A DNA stretch of 64,000 nucleotides from Laccaria trichodermophora. Its lineage: Eukaryota > Basidiomycota > Agaricomycetes > Agaricales > Hydnangiaceae. Of the stretch, positions 55,572 to 64,000 are shown in pieces. Numbering within the stretch: position 1 is the stretch's first letter; every line of letters starts with the position of its first letter. The translations under genes and the position numbers were made by a program. The stretch lies in assembly GCA_018417955.1 (NCBI GenBank), contig JACTVC010000003.1, positions 3,472,001-3,536,000 of the forward strand. Direction: 5' to 3'. The notes beneath the pieces were generated by a model. The model was given only the letters and a program-made list of their open reading frames with translations. It ran no database searches and had not been told where the DNA came from.

Positions 55572-55829
55572 TTTATTAGCCCTATAATATTTACACATCA
55601 TATACCCTCGCTCCCGGCACGTTCCGAAAGCACATTGGCTTTGTTGCCGCGTCGTTGTCTTTTGTCTTCCCACCACCACCTTCCCACAACCTTCTCACCA
55701 TCTCCAACCTCGTTCGACACATCCAACCACCATACCTCGTCCAAACCGACCTCACGACAACGGCAACCCCACGCAACAATACCACACCCCAGCAACAGCC
55801 CACAACCACCACCGAGGCTGATGACAAGC

Positions 55830-56490
55830 ACCACCCACGACACGATGACGTGTCAACGAAACGCAACAACGACAACACGCGACGCCGACGACACACGACG
55901 ACAACAACGCGACACGCGACGACAACGACAACGACGACACGCGACGTCGATGACACACAAGGACAACGACACGCGACGACGACGACACGCGAGGACAACG
56001 ACACGCGACAACAACGACGACACGCAACGCCGACAACACACGACGACAACAACGCGACACGCGACGACAACGACAACAACGACACGCGACGTCGATGACA
56101 CACAAGGACAAGGACACGCGACAACGACGACACGCGAGGACAACGACACGCGACAACGACGACGACACGCCACGACGACGATACGCCACGACGACAACGA
56201 CAACGACGACACGCCACGACGACGACACGCCACGACGACGACGACACGCCACGACGACGAACGGCCGCCCTGGAACGCCCTCCATTTCTCTTTCCCTCCT
56301 TTCCCTCCCCCCTCCATTCCTCTCTCCCTTCTCCCTTTCCCTCCCCCCTCCATTCCTCTCTCCCTTCTCCCTTCCTTTGCCTCCCCCTCCATTCCTCTCT
56401 ACCCCCTCCCTATTTCCCTTTCTCCCTTTCCCTCCCTCCATTCCTGATCACCACTCCCACCCCCCCCCCCCACTCCTTCCCCCCTCTCTG
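55830..56490. repeat. ACGACGACACGC block and polypyrimidine tract of element F
   Basis: Short-period repeats (CGACGACACGC, GACAACGACAAC) followed by CCCTCCATTCCTCTCTCCCTT units. Threonine/arginine-rich or valine/cysteine-rich frames through it are artefacts. Confidence 0.8.
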
Positions 56491-56771
56491 TAACATAGAA
56501 TGTAGTAAAATCAACTTATGTAGTTGCTAATATACTTCAATTTTCTTTGTCTCATGAAATCTAAGTATCTCAATTATCAACTTAAGGTCTAAGTCTGGTG
56601 GAATCCAGACAGAGTATACAGACTCCAGATAGACTCCACCTGGATGATCCAGAAATATAGACATTTGATTGTATGATAGTTGGACTCCATTTGGACTCTG
56701 GAAATCCAGCTGGAGTCTGCCAGAGTCCATCTGGAGTCCAACTGGACTATGTGGGGGAGTGTAAAGTACAC

Positions 56772-57694
56772 TGTTTGGTAGTAGCATCTTGGAGTGCGTT
56801 GTACCATTTCAAGGCTTCACTAAATCAGCGGCAGAGGGAATCCTGAACTTTCGGTCAGACCAATTTCACCTGCCATCAACGCAATAAATACCTGAGTAGT
56901 AAGTTTATAACCTTGACTTTGAAGAAATTCTTCAACTGTGTTGCACCATGCAGTGGCATTGGGGGAAACATGAAGAAACAGTCGGGATACGAAGTCTAGA
57001 ACTCGGATGTCAACGGCCAGGGACGGCGCAAACGGTGTGGAAGGAAATAATCCATGTTGAAGCAGCTGAATTGCGGCTGGTCGACAATTGCAAAATTGGA
57101 GTTTGAGCCTTTCAAGAACTGGTACGCACTGGTTAGTATCTCAACGCCTTGAAATCAGGAAAGAAACGTACTGCAGAAACGAACTACAATAACATCTAGT
57201 GCTCTTCTGACACACTGACAGTTGAGGGTGGTGGCTATAGCGTCCTCGGCAATTGGCAGGCGAAAGGATTCTGTCGAAGAAACCAGCCGCATGTAAGGCA
57301 TAATGAGGCGAGGGATTACTTCAGATTGCCATCGAATAGTCTGGTTTTCACGTTTTCGTCAGTGATTAGAAACACGAGAAGCCAAGTTGGCGGAAGGAGG
57401 TGAAAAGAACATGATGCCACTGGGATCTTCAAGATCACCAGTGACATCAGCAGTTTGCGAGCTGTCGGCAGAGAGTGATGAACAGCTATTGTGGGGTCGA
57501 TCACCGGCGAAGCCGACCTGTCCTGGCAATGGCTTCAGATTTCTCTGCTGGCTGAACGTTCTCTTGTCTGGTAGGAGTACCAATGGACGAATTCCACTAG
57601 GCCTGGAGAGGTAGTGGAATGTTCTACCGCTTATCGGGGTGTAAGATAATGGGCTGGAGGTTGGTGTGAAATCTTTTGGGATGCGAGGTCGCAT
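56772..57694 (-). pseudogene. KDZ transposase (CxC1-like) 5' fragment
   Basis: ATG at 57692-57694 (MRPRIPKDFTPTSSPLSYTP). After ...NLASRVSNH a TGA interrupts, then NQTIRWQSEVIPRLIMPYMR and NCQCVRRALDVIVVRFC (cysteine cluster). Across an intron follow FCNCRPAAIQLLQHGLFPST, PFAPSLAVDIRVLDFVSRLF and LHVSPNATAWCNTVEEFLQ, then FSEALKWYNALQDATTK at the junction with element F. This order (W-x-VIPRL, cysteines, LAVD-x-RVLDF, WCN, WYNxLQD) is that of the N-terminal cysteine-cluster region of basidiomycete KDZ transposases. The catalytic part is missing, cut off at 56771. Confidence 0.68.
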
Positions 57695-59236
57695 ATTGAA
57701 GAGATACGAAAAGAGGGTAGGAACACGCAGGCAAGTGGAGGGAGGAGGTCATTTGTAAAGTCAAAAAAAGGAGTGGCTTGATTTGACAAATGGGCTAGCT
57801 ATGGGGTGGCCGGCAATGTACAATCGCTCCATTGTCCACCCAGAATGGGCATCAGATAGAAATTTCGTAGATAATACAGGCTGCATTCTAAACTAGGAGA
57901 CAGTGAGACAGGCAACGCGTAGTCGAACCTGTGATGACCGACATGAAGTCGAAGTCAAACAATACGACCGACGCAAAGTCGAAGTCGCAAGGCGAATGAC
58001 GCGTAGTCAACTTCGCAAAACACGAAAGATATACCTTGAGCTAGAAGTGGGCCATTAATTAGCAAGAAAACTGTTGTTGAAAGGCGTCGTACATACCATT
58101 GAAACCATCAATACGATGAAGTGTCTCGGAAACTGGGAACACGAGTGGGACACCTTTCCGCTAGAAGTGAGCCGTCAATTTGCAAAAAAAAAAAAGGTAA
58201 AGAGTCTGAACATACTTTAAATACGATATGTTAGTGTATGGGGGGGCCATCTGGTGATAAGGGAACCGTGAAGGGGGAAGATGAGGAGGGCCAGAGTGTG
58301 AGAACAGGGTAAAGTGAAGAGAGCGGATTGGAACGAGTCAAATGATGGCGGGATAGCGGTCAAAGCTAGCATTGAGCGTTGGGGGATGGGTTGAACAATG
58401 GCGAGGGTTCTTGAGCGGTGTTGACAGCGCTCATCATCAATCGATAGGTAAGATTCTCATGCCACTTATCTGAGTCATCGATAACACCTGGCACTCATCA
58501 ACTTACTTCCATCTTCAGCTCATACGCCTTGCGCTCACCTACGTCCCTCTCCCGCTCGTACGTCCACACACTCATTATCAGACTGACTCGGTACGTATTG
58601 AGACTTTCCTACCACCATGTTTCAGCTAACATCATGGCAGGCATCCATACGTCCTTCCTCTCCCCTCCCTTCACGAAATTTGACTTCGCGTCGTTTCGTT
58701 CAATGCAACGGCTTTGACTTTGCGTCGGCTGTTCCATTTTCATTCGTGATGTTGACTTTGCGTCAATCACACCCAGATTTGACTTCGCGTCGTCTGGGCC
58801 ATCTTCTACTGTCGATTGGAAGTTGACCACATACAGGTGAACATGTGCGTATTCAGTTACTCCTTGAGAGTAACATTTTTTTGACTTACTTTACAGTCGA
58901 AAGACCTCAAGAACACTCAGGATCTCGTCCCATTCACCCAACGGTACCATCGGGGTAGAAAGGTTCGAAACCCCTGTTGCGATTGAAAACGGTGAACTCA
59001 TCTCAGGTTTTTGCAGCATACAATCGAAATTCTGGAATCTTGGAACGGCGTATGTAGACGTCTCTATTCCGATTCTACGAAATTTGACTTTGCGTCGTTT
59101 CGTTCAGTTGACGACCTTGACTTTGCATCGGTCATTCTCTTGGGACTTGGGCGTGACGTTGACTTTGCGTCGCTCACGACTGGATTCGACTTTGCATCGT
59201 CTGGGTTATCTTAGCATTATCGACTTGGGTGCCTCA
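57695..59236. repeat. Zone of repeated TTGACTTTGCGTCG motifs
   Basis: The 14-mer (variants TTGACTTCGCGTCG, TTGACTTTGCATCG) occurs about four times at 58675-58800 and four times at 59080-59208. Inverted versions occur at 57935-58015. The two direct clusters share order and spacing, producing a periodic 'DFAS' peptide in one frame. Between them are spacers with no gene I recognise. This could be the subterminal region of the KDZ element whose gene starts at 57694. Confidence 0.5.
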
Positions 59237-61736
59237 TAGTGTTGCCGCGGCTTTGGCTTTTAGCTGGTTCAAGCCACAGCTGAGCCGAAATTAAAGCCGA
59301 GCTGAGCCGAGCTGATGGATCTGGCTTGGCTACTGCTTGAGCCGGCTAGAGCCGGGATTTTGAGCCTCATCAACCACACATGCTAGTTCATTCAAAACAA
59401 ATAAAATTGGCTTTTGTTGTACATATTATTTAACTAGTAATAGAATATACTGTAAATGAACCTAAGATCATAGAAAATAGCTAAGAATTGCCCAAGACTG
59501 AGTCACCCCCCACCAAAACAGAAAATGCAACATATCTTCAGAACGCAGACACGCAAACCTCTTGTCTCTTCAGGACCTTCAAACGACACCATAGTAGATT
59601 GTAAACGAGCCCTCAACGATAAAAAAAGGTAAAGAATTGACCGAGATAGAGCTTAACCCCCCAAAACCAGAAAATGTGGAATATCTTGAGAGCGTGGACA
59701 CGCAAACCTCTCGTCTCTTTGGGACCTTCAAACAACACTAGAATACATTGTAAACGAGCCCTCAACGATAAAAAAAGGTAAAGAATTGACTGAGATAGAG
59801 CTTAACCCCCCCAAAACCAGAAAATGTGGAATATCTTGAGAGCGTGGACACGCAAACCTCTCGTCTCTTTGGGACCTTCAAACGACACTATAGTAGATTG
59901 TAAACGAGCCTTAGATCATAAGAAACGATGGAAATTTGACTGACCTAGTGTACTTGCCCCCCCAAACAGAAAATGCAATATATCTCCGGAACGCAGACAC
60001 GCGAACCTCTCGTCTCTTTGGGACCTTCAAACGACACTAGAATACGTTGTAAACGAGCCTTTAACGAAGGAGAATGATGGAGAACTCATGAAGATAGAGT
60101 ACACCCTCCTGCTGAAACTTAGCATGACAGATCTCTCATAAATATGATGGCAGATGCCTCTCGTCTCTTCAGGCCCTAAAATCGACAGCAAATAGCTGGT
60201 AATCAACACTGATTTGGTGGGAAACGGTACAGAACTCACCGAGATACAATATAGCCTCATGGTGTCTATCCAGCACCCATTACATGTTTCTTAGGGCTAT
60301 TATTGGGCTATTCACGTGCCCATTCTTAAGTTATACTATGCAGAACTCGTTTATAATTGGTGTGGTACACTACTTAAGTTTACAGTCATACATACATTGG
60401 GGGGGAGGTGAAATGGGAAAGCAAAAGAGCATCTGTCGTGTCTGAAGCACTATATATACGAGGCACTTTAGGGCGGGTTATGATCTAGGGCAGGCTTAGT
60501 GTAGATGAGGAGCCTGCCCTAGATCATAACCCGCCCTAAAGTGCCTCGTATATATAGTGCTTCAGACACGACAGATGCTCTTTTGCTTTCCCATTTCACC
60601 TCCCCCCCAATGTATGTATGACTGTAAACTTAAGTAGTGTACCACACCAATTATAAACGAGTTCTGCATAGTATAACTTAAGAATGGGCACGTGAATAGC
60701 CCAATAATAGCCCTAAGAAACATGTAATGGGTGCTGGATAGACACCATGAGGCTATATTGTATCTCGGTGAGTTCTGTACCGTTTCCCACCAAATCAGTG
60801 TTGATTACCAGCTATTTGCTGTCGATTTTAGGGCCTGAAGAGACGAGAGGCATCTGCCATCATATTTATGAGAGATCTGTCATGCTAAGTTTCAGCAGGA
60901 GGGTGTACTCTATCTTCATGAGTTCTCCATCATTCTCCTTCGTTAAAGGCTCGTTTACAACGTATTCTAGTGTCGTTTGAAGGTCCCAAAGAGACGAGAG
61001 GTTCGCGTGTCTGCGTTCCGGAGATATATTGCATTTTCTGTTTGGGGGGGCAAGTACACTAGGTCAGTCAAATTTCCATCGTTTCTTATGATCTAAGGCT
61101 CGTTTACAATCTACTATAGTGTCGTTTGAAGGTCCCAAAGAGACGAGAGGTTTGCGTGTCCACGCTCTCAAGATATTCCACATTTTCTGGTTTTGGGGGG
61201 GTTAAGCTCTATCTCAGTCAATTCTTTACCTTTTTTTATCGTTGAGGGCTCGTTTACAATGTATTCTAGTGTTGTTTGAAGGTCCCAAAGCGACGAGAGG
61301 TTTGCGTGTCCACGCTCTCAAGATATTCCACATTTTCTGGTTTTGGGGGGGTTAAGCTCTATCTCGGTCAATTCTTTACCTTTTTTTATCGTTGAGGGCT
61401 CGTTTACAATCTACTATGGTGTCGTTTGAAGGTCCTGAAGATATGACATCCATATTTCAATGCTCTCTCACATCCTCCCCCATTTTTTGCGAATTTATAT
61501 TTATATTTAAAACCCTAGGGTTTCTATTATAGTTCTATGGTTGAAATATACATTACATTGTGTATCCATCAGGTAGACAGCATTTAATTTACCCAGATTT
61601 ATGGTCACATCACTTTAAAAATTATGTGCCGGCTTGAACCAGCTTTGAGTCAGCTAAAAGCCGAGCTGAGCCACTTAAGGAAATTTAGCTGGCTTACATC
61701 AGCCGGCTCTCGGCTAGCCGAGCCGCGGCAACACTA
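59237..61736. mobile_element. hAT-type foldback palindrome, 2.5 kb
   Basis: Ends TAGTGTTGCCGCGGCT ... AGCCGCGGCAACACTA; TSD GTGCCTCA (59229-59236 and 61737-61744), perfect over 8 bp. GCTGAGCC/GGCTCAGC repeats follow each end. The core 59570-60495 and 60512-61437 are near-perfect inverted arms around a ~16-nt loop (position x pairs with 121,007 minus x). Each arm holds about four tandem ~149-bp units (marked by GGGACCTTCAAACGACAC). There is no transposase; TAGTG ends with an 8-bp TSD are typical of hAT. Confidence 0.88.
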
Positions 61737-62126
61737 GTGCCTCATTGCCTTGTGCATAATGTACACTGAAATTCCTGAGCGTTGAACTGATTCAATCATG
61801 TAACAGGCTCCAACTTCAACACATCTAACAGTGCAACTCGCAAATTGAGAGTCTTACTACGTACGTAGATATCAAACAACCGAACAACCGAGAACATTCA
61901 ACTGACTCAGATTCTGCAGCTGCAGCGAACAATTGAAATACTGTATGTAGACAATTAGATCCCTGTGTATGAAACCTAAGTACTCGTAGAAAAGCATGCA
62001 AAACTGTTCCATAACTCCTGAGTTACTGGACAGGGACCCACTCCTTCTCATTCGTAATCGAGGAAAACCAGACGAACGTATGTATCTGCTCTCACCTTTT
62101 GGTACAGCATACTAAATCCGCCACAG

Positions 62127-64000
62127 CCATACAGTGGTGCGATGGCCGGGTGGGAGCTGTTCTTCCTGGTGGATTTTTCTTCATCACCAGCCCAAACATG
62201 GACGTCGTATATGAACCGCCCCTTGGCAAAAATCGAGCAATGTTCCTTCGCCGCGACTACCGTTACGCAGATGACGACCCCCTTCTCTGGCCACAGCCCT
62301 ACGTCCCCTCAGCTTGCCATCATGGCGCAATCCCGCACCAGCCAGAACATGATGACCCAATGGATATCTTGTGGTGGAATCCCAGCCAGATGGACCTCCT
62401 TCTCAATTCCTCTGATCTAGTCCTTGGCATTGGAAAAATTCCTCAAGACCGTTTGAACCAATTTCGACAATTAGTGGGGAAGCTTCAGGACCGTGTCCAG
62501 CAATACAAATCGGACAAAGCTCATCCAACGAAGAACTCGGAAATAATCACACTATCGAACTCGTTGAGCCAGGGGCTATCTCGTCTTGAACAGCTTCCCA
62601 TGGATTTCACACAACTCAAGTTCTGTGTGGCTGAAGTCCAATGAGCATATTTAGAGTTGACGGCTGGACTAGATTATCTCTATATCTACAAACCACGAAT
62701 GGATGGGATTCTCCCACCCGCTACCGAAACTGCACAGACGATTGGTGTATTCACCATGGATTCCACTATTGCGCAAGAGTTTACGAAGGCTGGGCTCCCG
62801 GTCTGGTTCATGCGCCCCACTCATACCTTGCCTGGCGTGCGTGTTGACTCAATCGTTGAAGCAAGAAAGCCCAACGAGTTTCTTGAACTTTGTGATGCTG
62901 AAACCAAGTTCGATACTGTCTTCTGTGGTTCGGCCGACGATCCAAAAAAACGCAGGGCAATTGCGCTTCACTCATGCAAGTTTTTTTCATATTACAACCC
63001 ATTCACCCTTTATGTTGTGAAACCGAGGGAAGGCGGGTCTGGAGTACAAATGAGAATGCAGGGAAATCACCAGGCAACGCTTCCCGCACACACTCTAGAA
63101 AGTAGTCAGGGGAATAGCTCCAATCGCCGCGCCAGAGAAAATCATGTTGTGAAACCGAAAGCTGGTGCACCATGTGGGTTCTTCATTCAATGACATCTTT
63201 GCTACTGACAAACATATCTTCTGCAGACTACCGTCCTGCAAAAGGTGCAGGCGCAGGTCGTAACAAATTTCTCGAAATGTCCAGCCCACTGCTCCCACCT
63301 GCGATTGCTGTTTGGAGTAATGCTCTTGCCGCTGTTGACACAAACCCAGAGAATATCATTACTGAGGCATCCAGCCCAACCGATCAGGGATACGTATTTC
63401 CTGATCCTGGATTATTCGTTGGCTGCGCGAGTGAAGAGAAAACTACTCAATACCTTTGTCAATGGTTGCACCTTAGAACTGCCTTCATCTACCACCTTAG
63501 TACATCATCGTCATCGGCTCAGCCACTGGGGGGTCAAGTGTGGCGTGATCTCCTAAACTTCTCCGACACAAAGCAGCCCTCTGGCTCCAAGTCGACTAAG
63601 GCATCTCGGCGTACAGAAACGCTGAAGGAACTACTCGGTGATTGCTTGCATCAAACCGGCGTCGAGCTGGCCCTAAGTGACACAGATGCCCGAATGTTTT
63701 GGAGAGGGTCTGAACTCATGTCGGGTGTTCCGATTCACCACCGCATTGTCCAGGAGATTCTCTACAAGCTGTCCAGCCTCAACTTTCGCTATGAACTCTT
63801 AGCCTTGCACTCATGTGCCCAATCAGTTGACGCCGATGGCCAGGATGCCATTGTTGCTTGTTTTCCAGAGCAGTCGATGTTGGTAGTGGAGCTGGCATGC
63901 GGAAACATAGGGTTAGCTGCAGATAAGCTGGAGGACCGTCTTCCATACCTCCTTTTCATGAAGAGATTAATGTCGACATGGGCAGGCCCCATCCCAGAGG
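62127..64000 (+). pseudogene. Hypothetical basidiomycete protein, partial, with one in-frame stop
   Basis: Exon from 62127 after a likely acceptor (CCGCCACAG; donor GTATGT near 62079). It runs AIQWCDGRVGAVLPGGFFFI, EPPLGKNRAMFLRRDYRYAD and then VAEVQ followed by TGA at 62642-62644 where CGA is expected. It continues in the same frame with AYLELTAGLDYLYIYKPRMD, TIAQEFTKAGLPVWFMRPTH and FCGSADDPKKRRAIALHSCK. An intron (63173-63225, GTGGGT...CTGCAG) joins in phase to YYRPAKGAGAGRNKFLEMSS. It then stays open to the window end (QVWRDLLNFSDTKQ, FWRGSELMSGVPIHHRIVQE). I associate the AQxFxxAGLPVWFxRP pattern with a large family of uncharacterised mushroom proteins; function unknown. The 5' end is not secure. 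Otherwise the gene looks little decayed, so a single nonsense change or a sequencing error is possible. Confidence 0.6.

Larger units (their letters stand above)
55224..56771. mobile_element. Element F: iterated-TIR element with tRNA-like unit, 1.55 kb
   Basis: Left end GAGGACTTTACAC, right end the inverse of GTGTACTTTACAC, both followed by CAGATGGACTCC-type iterations. Internal order is tRNA-like unit (minus), ACGACGACACGC block (55830-56270), polypyrimidine tract (56280-56490), conserved box CTGTAACATAGAATGTAG (56490-56509). The flanking 8-mers (AATAGTTC, TGTTTGGT) differ, and the two sides belong to different elements (gypsy gag on the left, a KDZ gene on the right), pointing to recombination. 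Confidence 0.82.

Noticed and set aside
55527..56493. Frames of 130-306 aa on both strands (Thr/Arg-rich or Val/Cys-rich)
   Set aside because: They translate CGACGACAC microsatellite and polypyrimidine sequence in several frames at once.
58529..59214. Small 'DFAS' repeat peptides as a protein gene
   Set aside because: The period arises from the TTGACTTTGCGTCG motif, the inverted cluster to the left encodes something else, and no start or splice context is convincing.
60027..60980. Pair of identical 77-aa frames at 60027-60260 and 60747-60980
   Set aside because: They are the same shadow frame in the two arms of the palindrome, with no coding signature.

Overview
The window looks like a transposon-packed, gene-poor stretch of a basidiomycete (Agaricomycete-type) nuclear genome. 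The evidence is short GT-AG introns of about 50 nt, KDZ transposases with cysteine clusters, a Plavaka/Tnp2-type transposase, a chromovirus (Ty3/gypsy with chromodomain), and families of hypothetical proteins I associate with mushroom-forming fungi. I see no rRNA, no ordinary tRNA gene, no CRISPR and nothing bacterial. Almost every base that can be assigned belongs to a mobile element or its debris. Many elements sit inside others, and target-site duplications (TSDs) can be read directly for eight of them.

Layout. 1-6004: edge of an element, a cyclopropane-fatty-acid-synthase remnant, two small hAT-type MITEs and a likely copia-type LTR on the minus strand. 6013-16406: element A, with 8-bp TSD and degenerate iterated termini. 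It is split by a complete LTR retrotransposon (7349-14988, TSD ATCAC) that has no recognisable pol but carries one reading frame of about 2,000 codons. 16811-21503: an unrecognised minus-strand gene cut by elements B (16902-18340) and C (19113-21301). 22562-27058: element E, which has the same kind of termini and encodes a KDZ-type transposase. 27064-29283: gag start, primer-binding site and LTR of another retrotransposon. 29278-31201: Plavaka/Tnp2 transposase remnant.

31527-55223: a decayed minus-strand chromovirus. Its pol is interrupted by a 16.3-kb palindromic element (32848-49174, TSD TCCATGC). Its gag is interrupted by an 828-bp relative with matching termini (53674-54501, TSD CTATCGT). 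Inside the left half of the giant element sits element D (37574-42539, TSD AAATACCT). Inside D sits a Tc1/mariner element (39149-42301, TA target). That Tc1 element has a dead transposase but an apparently intact five-exon cargo gene on the opposite strand.

55224-64000: element F, a KDZ (CxC1-type) transposase 5' fragment, a zone of repeated TTGACTTTGCGTCG motifs, a 2.5-kb hAT-type foldback palindrome (TSD GTGCCTCA), and the start of a hypothetical gene that runs off the window.

Two themes link the parts. First, elements A-F and two end fragments share termini resembling CAGTACTTTACAC followed by degenerate 10-12-bp iterations. Three of them (C, D, F) also carry a tRNA-like unit with A box, B box and a T7 terminator at the same internal place. 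Because E has the same termini and codes for a KDZ transposase, it is the natural candidate for the autonomous partner. Second, decay is dominated by CGA-to-TGA and other CpG transitions, which suggests cytosine methylation of these repeats.
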